Notes: a model not told the origin generated them from the sequence alone. A DNA stretch of 9,779 nt from Thermoplasmata archaeon (GCA_021811505.1 JAJZOM010000296.1:1-9779); one strand, 5' to 3'. Numbered from the stretch's first letter, positions 1 through 6,938 are shown. Made by a program: numbers and translations.

Positions 1-1786
1 AGATATATTTTCTCACGTTTCCATTCATTATCTTCAACGCGATTTTTCTGGATGCTCTTTCATATTTTCCAAAAAATGACATGAGTACCAGATAAACTAT
101 ATCGAATCTGTGAGCTAGGTAATCATTGTCGATCAGATTCTCTATTTTTGGAAATAACCTATAGAATGTTATTCTTGTCGGATTTGAATAATTGAACGAA
201 TTGTATGTTTTTTTTCTCTCTATCCCCCCAGACCAAGGTTGGACTTCACGGTAATTCCGTGGTTTAATAATATAAATAAAAAAGAGTATAACAGACATTG
301 TTAGAATAATAAAAGTCGGAGATACCACGCCAAAAACTCCATTTCTGAAGGGTGAAAATATCATGTATCCATTTGGTACAATTTCTCCTCCGGACAAGAA
401 GTTTGTTCTGGCCTTGCCACTCTGCGCAGGCAAACTGAAGAGATAAAACAACGCTGGAGATATCAGGGGAAGTATCAGCAGAAGATATCCTGCGGTATAT
501 CTCTTTTTGGATTCAGCAGTCGAAGAAGTCTTGTCCGCAGATATTCCCGTGAAGGAAACAAATTTTGTGAAGACAACCACGGAGATTCCCGCCCCTAGGG
601 CAGCAAGAGAACCAGCAATTACTGCGACAATTGAATAGTATTGAATGCCTGAAAGAGACATGATGAAAAGACTTTCAAGCAACATCCATTCCCCTATTCC
701 GCCCCCAAAGGGAACTAACCCCATCATGGAAATTGAGGCTATTATTAGCCCTTTCTTTGAAATACTTCTCCATTCCGGGCTGTTGAAAGAATCCGTGCTG
801 AATGGCGTCGAACTTAGAATTATGGATTTCCCGATGCCGTGCATCAACGCAAATATGAGGACCCCTATTGAAGCAAATTGCGCCAGTTGAATGTCCCCCA
901 TCATTTTAGAAAGAGAGGAAACCCCTGTAAGAACAACCATGGCACCAATATTCTCCACTGTGCTATAGGCTGCAAGTATTCTCGGATTCTCGGAAGAACT
1001 CGCGTATACTGCTCCAACAAAAATCGAGAAAGATCCCATGATAATCAGCGCTATTGGCAACATCTGAAAGTTAACAGACTGTATTAGTGAGGAATCTATT
1101 CCGTATATGGAAATGGTGGGAATCATTACACCCAGGATCATTGCCCGTGAGGAATCAATGCCACTCATTCCAAGAGAATACCATTCTGATACCTGAAGGG
1201 GGATGACACCACCCTTGATGACAAACCCTGCTATCCATAGTGACAGGGAAAGAGGATTGTTCAGTAGGTATACCAGAGAAAATGAACCGCTGACAGAGTA
1301 TGAAACTGCTGCTCCTGCAATCAGGAGGAGCGTACTGATTTCCCCGATACCTAGGAAAACGTAGGAAGCGAGAAGTCCTCTACGGTTATACAGGCCAAGG
1401 ATAAAAGTTGCTGAAATCGTGAAAATTTCCCAGAAAATAATTAGCGTTACAGAGTTGCCGGAAAAAATGGTACCAACAATTCCAAAGAAAAGGAACGTGC
1501 CGAAAAAAGATCTAGTTCTGGTCCAGTTTGCCAGTATTGTGTTGAAACCTGATATCATAAAAACTGTCGATAAGATCAATAAAAACGATGCAGATACGGA
1601 ATCAAGCGAAAGCTGGAAATGCCCAAGCTTGTACTGCTGAATACTTATGTTTCCTGTCAGAAAGAGGATGCTTGTTGCTATGAGGAAAGATGAAATTACA
1701 ATTGTGGATAACCGTTCTGCTTTTTTGCTATAGATTGAACTTAGGGCAGTGAATCCTGTCAGAATAAGGATATAAATTACATTCAT
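1..1786 (-). CDS. hyfB: HyfB/HycC-like antiporter-type membrane subunit of an Ehr/group 4 hydrogenase-related complex (3' end off the window)
   Basis: Open from ATG at 1786 to the left edge with no stop (595 codons seen; E. coli HyfB has 672 residues and HycC 608, so little is missing). It is a very hydrophobic protein of the NuoL/M/N (proton_antipo_M) family and should be one of the ion-translocating channels of the complex. Family landmarks: the TM5 glutamate in FWEIF (E120), the TM7 lysine in IKGGVIPL (K191), a YSTVENIG motif (274-281), H316 and K320 in MHGIGKS, and GEWMLLESLF (365-374). The C-terminal region has PWSGGIE (518-523) then SNPTRITF, matching the W-x-x-G...S-x-P-x-R block of HyfB/HycC. 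Unusually, the TM7 segment after K191 lacks the family's usual HxWLPxAH histidines. The start overlaps the upstream gene's stop (ATGA), with GAGGGG at 1793-1798 six bases before it. Family assignment is firm; the gene symbol is by homology only. Confidence 0.9.
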   Translation of the reverse strand, partial: MNVIYILILTGFTALSSIYSKKAERLSTIVISSFLIATSILFLTGNISIQQYKLGHFQLSLDSVSASFLLILSTVFMISGFNTILANWTRTRSFFGTFLFFGIVGTIFSGNSVTLIIFWEIFTISATFILGLYNRRGLLASYVFLGIGEISTLLLIAGAAVSYSVSGSFSLVYLLNNPLSLSLWIAGFVIKGGVIPLQVSEWYSLGMSGIDSSRAMILGVMIPTISIYGIDSSLIQSVNFQMLPIALIIMGSFSIFVGAVYASSSENPRILAAYSTVENIGAMVVLTGVSSLSKMMGDIQLAQFASIGVLIFALMHGIGKSIILSSTPFSTDSFNSPEWRSISKKGLIIASISMMGLVPFGGGIGEWMLLESLFIMSLSGIQYYSIVAVIAGSLAALGAGISVVVFTKFVSFTGISADKTSSTAESKKRYTAGYLLLILPLISPALFYLFSLPAQSGKARTNFLSGGEIVPNGYMIFSPFRNGVFGVVSPTFIILTMSVILFFIYIIKPRNYREVQPWSGGIERKKTYNSFNYSNPTRITFYRLFPKIENLIDNDYLAHRFDIVYLVLMSFFGKYERASRKIALKIMNGNVRKYI

Positions 1787-2415
1787 GACATTCCCCTCAA
1801 CTTCTGTATCGCATTTATCATGACGAATGGATCTGGGGGGCATCCAGGCACAATAACATCCGTATTCAGGACGGTGGACACTGATTTACCGAGTATTCCT
1901 CCCGATATTGCACACGTTCCTGTTGCAAAGACAACTCTTGGTTCAGCCATTGATTCAAACGCCTTTAAAACAGCGTCCTTCATTCCTTCTGTCAGTATTC
2001 CAGAGATCATTAGGGCATCTGCCTGTCTTGGGGTATTTGTGAACGTGATTCCGAGTCTTGTCCCGTCATATTGTGGGCTAGACAGAGTCATAATTTCCAG
2101 GTTGCATGCGCCGCAAGACCCGGAATCCATGGCATATATCTTTATGGACCTCCCAAGTTCCGGTATCACTTTTCTGTTTTGCGATGAGTGTACATCCATA
2201 GAAGGTTCAAAACTGGGGGAACACAATCCACATGAAATACATGAACCGTGAATTACAATGCCATCCTTTATGGCTCCAGAAGGGCAGTATGGATTTTTGT
2301 CGCCGCCCTTGTAAATTGGGACGGTAGACCATGGTGAAACCGTCTCATTTTCGCCTGAGGGGAACCTTGTTGTCACAATTCCCTTTCTTAATGATCTTAT
2401 TATCCAGGCTTTCAT
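1783..2415 (-). CDS. HycF-HycG (NuoI-NuoB) fusion: iron-sulfur small subunit of the Ehr-type complex
   Basis: A 210-residue peripheral electron-transfer subunit. The N-terminus (KAWIIRSLRKGIVTTRFP, 2-19) resembles the amphipathic start of HycF/HyfH-type polyferredoxins. It is followed by a reduced ferredoxin domain with only C44 (YCPSGAI) and C59, C62, C65 (CISCGLC). The position that would carry the last cysteine of the second ferredoxin motif reads SFEP. From about residue 90 it is NuoB/HycG-like: C101 and C104 in GSCGACNLEI, C168 in GTCAISGG and C192 in PGCPPDP, the full ligand set of the proximal [4Fe-4S] cluster. It should pass electrons between a soluble partner and the degenerate large subunit encoded just upstream. 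The ATG at 2415 is chosen because it forms an ATGA overlap with the previous stop and has GGGAG (2423-2427) seven bases ahead; an ATG at 2442 would add nine residues without such support. Confidence 0.9.
   Translation of the reverse strand: MKAWIIRSLRKGIVTTRFPSGENETVSPWSTVPIYKGGDKNPYCPSGAIKDGIVIHGSCISCGLCSPSFEPSMDVHSSQNRKVIPELGRSIKIYAMDSGSCGACNLEIMTLSSPQYDGTRLGITFTNTPRQADALMISGILTEGMKDAVLKAFESMAEPRVVFATGTCAISGGILGKSVSTVLNTDVIVPGCPPDPFVMINAIQKLRGMS
1793..1798 (-). promoter_or_regulatory. Shine-Dalgarno site for the hyfB-like gene
   Basis: On the minus strand this reads GAGGGG, six bases before the ATG at 1786 and inside the end of the upstream coding region. It supports the start and shows coupled re-initiation. 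Confidence 0.7.
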
Positions 2416-3596
2416 ACTACATCTCCCATCTCTGAAATCCATATTCCCAGACTTTCAAATCCGAAAAGAAAATCTGCAAATGTGTTTCCTTTCATTGATC
2501 TGGAAAATGCCCTTAGGTTCAATTGCGACGGACTTAACAAACTGACGCGGGATATTACGTCTTTTTGAAACTGGAGTATGATTGATGCATCACCAGAGGG
2601 TGTTTCCAGAAAGCCACCTACCTTACAGTTGCCAATAGCCGGAAAGTTTTCATTGCCTGCGGGAACCCTGAGTACCTTTGATGTAACCTGCTTGATCAAT
2701 TTTGCAGATTCAGAAATTTCATGTGACCTGACTATGAATCTCGACAGGGAATCACCACCATCCCAGTTCATGCATTTAAAACTGAGATCGTTATAGTAAG
2801 CATGAAATTGTCTTCCATCTAATGGAATGCCGCCCGCCCTCAACGCTGGTCCTGCACTGTCTTCCCCGGTAATTATGGCAGTCCTGTCTGTCCTGTCAAT
2901 GAAGATCCTTGAATCGAGAAGCGTGTTCAAAATTTCTTCATATTCTCCTGAGATCCTCTCGATGTCTGAATCAATTCCATCAAGATCAATGTTTCTGGCA
3001 AGCCCACCCGGTTTATTCAACCCGAAGAAATAACGGTGCCCGAATCTGCTGGCAATAATTCTCAGGAGGTTTTCCCTGATCAGCAGAATGTTCATGTGAG
3101 CTATGTTCTGTGAAGCTCCACCGGTCAACCTGGAAGCTACGAACAAATGTGAACTTATTCTCTCAAGTTCAACCATAACGACCCTTGCGAGTTTCACTTC
3201 GTCCGGTATATCCAGTCCTGCTGCCCTTTCGCAGGCATCGCAAAATAATGTTGAATATGAGGCAGAATGTACTCCATTCAGTCTTTCCAGTCTTAAAAGC
3301 CCCTCTCTTGGAGTAAGGCCAGTTACTCTGATTGACCTGTTCTTAAAAGAGGTGTCATAATTCACGCTCTCGATCTTTTCACCATAGGTAAGTATGTCAA
3401 AGTAGACGCTTTCCACCATCCCTCCGGTTGAAGGTCCGTATGGAAACATAGTCAACTTTGTACCAACTGGACGGGCAATGACTTCCGTATTTTTTGCAGA
3501 ATCACTTTCCACATCGCTGGTTCCAAGCTTATCAGAAAATCGAGACAGCGTTGTCCCTTCCCCATCATAAAGATGTACTCGCATCCCCTGGGTCAC
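2412..3596 (-). CDS. HycE/NuoD-like large subunit lacking all NiFe-binding cysteines
   Basis: 394 residues, homologous to the large subunit of group 4 hydrogenases and to NuoD, without the NuoC-like N-terminal domain of E. coli HycE. Landmarks: PYGPSTGG (52-59), YGEKIESV (71-78), LERLNGVH (103-110), GLDIP (127-131), VELERISSHL (142-151), GGLARNIDLDG (197-207), and a C-terminus aligning with the family's S-D-P-C-x-x-C end. Both metal motifs are destroyed. ER-x-C-G-x-C reads ER-L-N-G-V-H (N107, H110), and D-P-C-x-x-C reads G-I-W-I-S-E (W386, E389). A CxxC at 119-122 lies downstream of L1, in the FCxAVE-like stretch, and is not a NiFe ligand. The protein is expected to face the NuoH-like subunit and hold the former active-site or quinone-like cavity. 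The GTG start overlaps the upstream stop (GTGA) and has GGAGGG (3602-3607) five bases ahead. The fold is secure; the substrate is unknown. Confidence 0.9.
   Translation of the reverse strand: MTQGMRVHLYDGEGTTLSRFSDKLGTSDVESDSAKNTEVIARPVGTKLTMFPYGPSTGGMVESVYFDILTYGEKIESVNYDTSFKNRSIRVTGLTPREGLLRLERLNGVHSASYSTLFCDACERAAGLDIPDEVKLARVVMVELERISSHLFVASRLTGGASQNIAHMNILLIRENLLRIIASRFGHRYFFGLNKPGGLARNIDLDGIDSDIERISGEYEEILNTLLDSRIFIDRTDRTAIITGEDSAGPALRAGGIPLDGRQFHAYYNDLSFKCMNWDGGDSLSRFIVRSHEISESAKLIKQVTSKVLRVPAGNENFPAIGNCKVGGFLETPSGDASIILQFQKDVISRVSLLSPSQLNLRAFSRSMKGNTFADFLFGFESLGIWISEMGDVV
2423..2427 (-). promoter_or_regulatory. Shine-Dalgarno site deciding the start of the small subunit
   Basis: GGGAG on the minus strand, seven bases before the ATG at 2415. 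With the ATGA overlap it favours this start over the in-frame ATG at 2442. Confidence 0.65.
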
Positions 3597-4948
3597 AATA
3601 TCCCTCCGAGGAAGAGAAATGTAAAAATTCCTGAAGCGATGATTGCGGTTCCTGTTATGATTGTCTGCTGAATAGATATTCTTGTTGGACTGCGGACTGA
3701 GGACATGCTGAATACCATGTTTAAAACCTTATAATTGATTGAGAGGAAAATTATAGTGATGAGGACAACCACCACAATTGCCACAATCCCAAGCCCTTCA
3801 GAGTAAAGCCCAGATATGATAAAAAATTCCCCAAGGAAAGTTCCAAAAGGAGGAGCTCCGGAAACAGAAAGAGTGGAGAGTATCAATGTGTATGAAGTGA
3901 ATGGCTGGTTTGTCCAGAGGTTGGTTATCTGGGACATGTTTCTTGTTCCATACACTTCAATAACATTTCCACTTGAATAGAAAGCACTCGCTTTGCCAAA
4001 TGCGTGAGTGAGTATTATTATTATCGAGCCTAACAATGCCATATTTCCAAGCACAAACCCGAGAAGTATCAGAGACATGTTCTCCATGGTCGAATAAGCA
4101 TACATTCTCTTGATGTCCTTCTGTGATGCCATAACCAATGCGACAAACAAGAGTGTGATCAGGGCAAAAAATATACTTGCTCCATAGATAAGTTGCATAT
4201 TTATTGTGTGTATAATGATATATATTGCATAAACAGCTATTGGGAGCAGAACCGCAGAAAATATGGCACTGATTTCTGATGGTGCCCTCCCATGGGCGTC
4301 AGGAAGCCAGGAATGCATGGGAAAAATTCCTGCTTTTGTGCCGAATCCAATTATGCCAGAGAGGGCAGCTAGCGCAAGGATCTGCGAAGGGTTTGCCCTT
4401 GAATCCATTAGTGCGGTTATTTCCAGCGTACCAAATATCCTGTAAATGAGTATTATGGAAAGAAGAGCTATGGAGAGTCCCGCCGACACAATCACGACAT
4501 AACGCCATGCAGCCTCTATATCAGCTGAATCTCCTTCTATTATTATCAGTATCGCGCTGGAAGCGGTTGTTCCTTCTATTCCTATCCATAATAGGCCCAG
4601 ATTATTGATAACGAGAGAAAAAATCATTGTGAACGTAAACATGCTCATCAATGACATATGCAGCCGGATATTCCTTGATTCTCCAAGTTTTCTGTGATAA
4701 CCCGTTGCATATACGACGGAGAACAGATTAATCGAGGTAACGCAGAGCAGGATATATCTGTTAATATTGTTCAGGTAAAAGTAAGAATAGACCCCCGAGG
4801 GAAGCATAAAAACTATACCCGAGAGAAGACCGGTTACCAGGGATGCGATGATGGACATTACCCTGAAATGCTTTGAAAAATACATCATGCCGGATAATGC
4901 AGGGACCAAAAGCAGAACGAGAATCCAAGTGTATCCGGATACGATCAT
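3593..4948 (-). CDS. hyfF: HyfF/HycQ-like antiporter-type membrane subunit (NuoN/NuoM family)
   Basis: A complete 451-residue, strongly hydrophobic polytopic protein of the NuoL/M/N family. The signature residues are all present: E125 in WIGIEGTTAS (TM5), K205 in GTKAGIFP (TM7) followed by H212 and H219 of MHSWLPDAH, RAPSEISAIFSAVLL (221-235), KRMYAYSTMEN (280-290), H315 and K319 in HAFGKASAF, and GAPPFGTFLGEFF (384-396). This intact set of acid, lysine and histidine residues is what a working proton or sodium half-channel needs, in contrast to the HyfB-like partner, whose TM7 histidines are gone. It is about the length of bacterial HyfF/HycQ (roughly 450-530 residues). ATG at 4948 overlaps the upstream stop by four bases (ATGA), with GAGGAG at 4957-4962 eight bases before it. 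Role in ion pumping is inferred from the family; the ion is not determinable from sequence alone. Confidence 0.92.
   Translation of the reverse strand: MIVSGYTWILVLLLVPALSGMMYFSKHFRVMSIIASLVTGLLSGIVFMLPSGVYSYFYLNNINRYILLCVTSINLFSVVYATGYHRKLGESRNIRLHMSLMSMFTFTMIFSLVINNLGLLWIGIEGTTASSAILIIIEGDSADIEAAWRYVVIVSAGLSIALLSIILIYRIFGTLEITALMDSRANPSQILALAALSGIIGFGTKAGIFPMHSWLPDAHGRAPSEISAIFSAVLLPIAVYAIYIIIHTINMQLIYGASIFFALITLLFVALVMASQKDIKRMYAYSTMENMSLILLGFVLGNMALLGSIIIILTHAFGKASAFYSSGNVIEVYGTRNMSQITNLWTNQPFTSYTLILSTLSVSGAPPFGTFLGEFFIISGLYSEGLGIVAIVVVVLITIIFLSINYKVLNMVFSMSSVRSPTRISIQQTIITGTAIIASGIFTFLFLGGIL
3602..3607 (-). promoter_or_regulatory. Shine-Dalgarno site deciding the GTG start of the large subunit
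   Basis: GGAGGG on the minus strand, five bases before GTG at 3596. It supports GTG over the ATG four codons downstream (3584). It lies inside the 3' end of the hyfF-like gene. Confidence 0.75.
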
Positions 4949-5565
4949 CCCGTCATCTCCTCAAACGTCTGAGTGTCAGATTTATCAGTTATAAGGACTA
5001 TGGAAACTATCAGAAGCGCAAGGACGTCCAGAAGCACACTGACTTCTATTATGAGCGGGAGAGAGATTATCCCCAGACTTAGCATAACTATGGCATTTTC
5101 CTCCTCAACGTAACCTAGAAATTGAGAAAACTTGCTCTTTCTGGATCCGATAAGGAATATGCCCTGGAACAAAAGCGCAAAACCACCATCACCTATCGTT
5201 TCATATCCGAGCGGTGAGAATAGGATTCTATAAGTTATGAAAGAGAAGATCAATATGAGAATGCTTATTATGCCAATCCATGAAGCATCTCCGACCCTCT
5301 CCCTCAATGTGAACGGCGTACTGCTTATCTTTGAACTTAGAATCCTGCTAGTAAGGATTCCCCTTAGAATTATGATGAGGATACCCAGGATTATTAGTTC
5401 AAGCTCATTTCCCAAGAATCCCAGGATAATTATATAACACGAGAGAAGAATTGATTGTACCGACACTATTCTGATTTTATGTGAGATAAATGTTCCGAGC
5501 TGGGCCCATATTGCACTCAGAATTATTGCTGCTATTATTAGGTCCAGAATCTGCTGTATGTTCAT
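4945..5565 (-). CDS. hyfE: HyfE/HycP-like small membrane subunit (NuoK/MrpC-related)
   Basis: 206 residues with about six hydrophobic segments (near residues 5-25, 33-70, 95-117, 125-140, 152-170 and 172-192). It matches the HyfE family, whose E. coli member has 216 residues. The most diagnostic motif is FLGYVEEENAIVML (148-161), equivalent to the GYxxxENGI of HyfE. Its glutamates fall at the position where NuoK and MrpC relatives carry membrane-embedded acidic residues in the proton path. The subunit should sit in the membrane arm between the NuoH-like and antiporter-like subunits. A short charged C-terminal tail (TDKSDTQTFEEMTG) ends the protein. ATG at 5565 overlaps the hycD-like stop (ATGA), with AGGGGG at 5572-5577 six bases upstream. 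Assignment rests on length, topology, the ENA motif and operon position. Confidence 0.87.
   Translation of the reverse strand: MNIQQILDLIIAAIILSAIWAQLGTFISHKIRIVSVQSILLSCYIIILGFLGNELELIILGILIIILRGILTSRILSSKISSTPFTLRERVGDASWIGIISILILIFSFITYRILFSPLGYETIGDGGFALLFQGIFLIGSRKSKFSQFLGYVEEENAIVMLSLGIISLPLIIEVSVLLDVLALLIVSIVLITDKSDTQTFEEMTG
4957..4962 (-). promoter_or_regulatory. Shine-Dalgarno site for the hyfF-like gene
   Basis: GAGGAG on the minus strand, eight bases before the ATG at 4948, within the end of the hyfE-like gene. Confidence 0.7.
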
Positions 5566-6506
5566 GAGAAACCCCCTGCAGCGAACAGGATCACTGAGAG
5601 AACTGAGAGGATGAAAGATAGGGCCAGAAAATCAGTTATCTTGAATATCCTTAGTCTTGCGATGCTCTGTTCAAGCAGAACAAGCAATATTATGAGCATG
5701 ACCCATTTCAGGAACATTATTGGTATATCTATCAAGGAACCAATCAAACCTGGCTGGAGCCCCCAGGGAAAGATGAATACATTGAGGAGTAGAGAGCCTA
5801 GGAGATATTGCTTTATGAATGAAGAATACCGTATGAAAAACATGTTTTTCCCTCCGTATTCATAAGTCCTCCCTTCCTCTATCATGCTCAGTTCTGAGAG
5901 TCCTCCGCCCTCTACGGGTAGTTTTCCCGTTTCAAAAATGAAGAATAGGAAGAATGCAATTGATGCAAGAATGTGGGTGAGAGAGAGGAAAAGATAAGAG
6001 TTTGTGGAAAGGTCTGCGTTTGTTATGTAAGGGTTATTGGTTCCCGTTTCTATGGCAACTGCAAAGAAAACCACTATTAAAGTGGGTTCAGCAAGTGCAG
6101 AAAAAACAGCCGTTCTTCCAGCACCCATTGCCGTAAAATTGCTTTGCGTATCAAGGGCTCCGAGAATCATAAGAACGGAGGCAAGAGTAAAGAGCATTGC
6201 TCCTCCCAGGAAATCCCCAAGAGGGGCAAGTATGGTATACCCCGGTTGTACAGGTATCATGAATGCCAGGAGGATCATTATACCGAGTACGAATAAAGGG
6301 GCATTTTTATGAATAAAACCGGACCCACTGCTGACAACAGGCTCCTTTTTGAAGAACTTTATCAGATCGTAGTATGGCTGAAGAAGAGGTGGCCCCTTTC
6401 TGAATTCCGTTTTTGCCTTGATGTTTTCATAAAGGCCAGCTATCAGGGGAGATATCAACAAAATGCCAATGACCTGAATTGCAGACTCAAGTAAAATTTG
6501 CAGCAT
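5562..6506 (-). CDS. hycD: HycD/HyfC/NuoH-like membrane connector subunit
   Basis: 314 residues and about eight membrane helices. This is the NuoH-type subunit that joins the peripheral redox subunits to the ion-pumping arm and lines the quinone-like channel in complex I. Family signatures: the loop FRKGPPLLQPYYDLIKFFKKE (35-55), matching the R-x-G-P-x-x-x-Q-P-x-x-D-x-x-K block; MGAGRTAVFSALAEPTL (127-143); and FETGKLPVEGG...SELSMIEEG (191-212), corresponding to the E-x-G-R-x-P-x-x...E-x-x-M-x-x-E cytoplasmic loop with its acidic residues intact. Length is standard for HycD (about 307-315). It is the first gene of the operon. ATG at 6506 was chosen because it gives the natural NuoH-like N-terminus; an ATG four bases upstream is out of frame. 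No strong Shine-Dalgarno precedes it, fitting a first gene with a short leader behind the TATA-like box near 6550. Confidence 0.92.
   Translation of the reverse strand: MLQILLESAIQVIGILLISPLIAGLYENIKAKTEFRKGPPLLQPYYDLIKFFKKEPVVSSGSGFIHKNAPLFVLGIMILLAFMIPVQPGYTILAPLGDFLGGAMLFTLASVLMILGALDTQSNFTAMGAGRTAVFSALAEPTLIVVFFAVAIETGTNNPYITNADLSTNSYLFLSLTHILASIAFFLFFIFETGKLPVEGGGLSELSMIEEGRTYEYGGKNMFFIRYSSFIKQYLLGSLLLNVFIFPWGLQPGLIGSLIDIPIMFLKWVMLIILLVLLEQSIARLRIFKITDFLALSFILSVLSVILFAAGGFS
5572..5577 (-). promoter_or_regulatory. Shine-Dalgarno site for the hyfE-like gene
   Basis: AGGGGG on the minus strand, six bases before the ATG at 5565, within the end of the hycD-like gene. Confidence 0.6.
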
Positions 6507-6545
6507 ACATATCAGATACTGACCATTAGATCAAGAACTGATAAG

Positions 6546-6554
6546 GGATATATG
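6546..6554 (-). promoter_or_regulatory. Probable TATA box of the hycD-to-hyfB operon
   Basis: Minus-strand CATATATCC in the 80-base gap between the 92-residue protein gene and the hycD-like gene. Its centre near 6550 predicts a transcript start around 6524 and a leader of about 18 bases. The upstream small gene is on the same strand, so read-through is also possible. Judged from position and AT core only. Confidence 0.45.
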
Positions 6555-6586
6555 CCTAGTATTAAAACAATAAGAATCGAAGATTA

Positions 6587-6865
6587 TTATTCGACGAGTA
6601 GAGCGAAATCTTTTATTTCACCGACGTCGACCTTGATCTTCAGACCTTCATCGGTGGAAATAACCATAAAGTCATTTTCAAAAAATAAGAGATTACCTTT
6701 GATAGGAGCATTCATCAAGAAAGATTCCTTGACCGTCCCGTCATCGTAACATCGTTCGGCATAACCATCGATCTCATCACCATATGTTGACAACAGAGGA
6801 TAAATTATGATTCTGGAGCCTTGCGCAAAAGAATTACTTTTCTTTACAAAAGTTGTGCGTTTCAA
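6587..6865 (-). CDS. Unrecognised 92-residue soluble protein upstream of the Ehr-type operon
   Basis: I do not recognise this protein. It starts at TTG (6865) with a good Shine-Dalgarno, AAGGGGAG, at 6872-6879 six bases upstream, and ends at tandem TAA codons. No signal peptide or membrane helix is visible. The sequence alternates short hydrophobic and charged stretches (RIIIYPLLS, GNLLFFENDFMVIS, LKIKVDVGEI), suggesting a compact, mostly beta fold. The C-terminal half is acidic. It has a single cysteine (C39) and no CxxC or HxH metal motif. It lies 80 bases upstream of the hycD-like gene on the same strand, so it could be co-transcribed with the redox complex or belong to its own short unit. 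The coding call rests on the clear ribosome site, a TATA-like box at 6896-6911 and an open, non-repetitive frame; function is unknown. Confidence 0.65.
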   Translation of the reverse strand: MKRTTFVKKSNSFAQGSRIIIYPLLSTYGDEIDGYAERCYDDGTVKESFLMNAPIKGNLLFFENDFMVISTDEGLKIKVDVGEIKDFALLVE

Positions 6866-6871
6866 TGTGAA

Positions 6872-6879
6872 CTCCCCTT
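6872..6879 (-). promoter_or_regulatory. Shine-Dalgarno site deciding the TTG start at 6865
   Basis: AAGGGGAG on the minus strand, six bases before the TTG. No in-frame ATG lies nearby upstream, so this site decides the start. Confidence 0.65.
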
Positions 6880-6895
6880 ACATACTTACCTCAAT

Positions 6896-6911
6896 CTATT
6901 ATTAATATTTT
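6896..6911 (-). promoter_or_regulatory. Probable TATA box of the 92-residue protein gene
   Basis: Minus-strand AT-rich stretch AAAATATTAATAATAG centred near 6905. It predicts a transcript start near 6879 and a leader of about 14 bases, just enough to hold the AAGGGGAG ribosome site. Confidence 0.45.
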
Positions 6912-6938
6912 GTGGAACTATAGTCCATAGTAATTTTT

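Noticed and set aside
645..1640. Three plus-strand open frames (645-890, 878-1087, 1419-1640)
   Set aside because: They lie antisense to the hyfB-like gene, have no ribosome sites and no recognisable protein features.
1820..2251. A 143-codon open frame on the plus strand
   Set aside because: It is the antisense shadow of the conserved small-subunit gene and shows no family features.
2416..2442. Upstream ATG at 2442 as the start of the small subunit
   Set aside because: It would add nine residues before the typical KAWIIRSLRKG N-terminus. The ATG at 2415 has a ribosome site and the same ATGA overlap as its neighbours.
2412..3596. Annotating this operon as a hydrogen-evolving hydrogenase-4 or formate hydrogenlyase
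   Set aside because: The large subunit lacks all four NiFe cysteines, and no formate dehydrogenase or maturation gene is seen, so only the family relationship is supported, not the activity.
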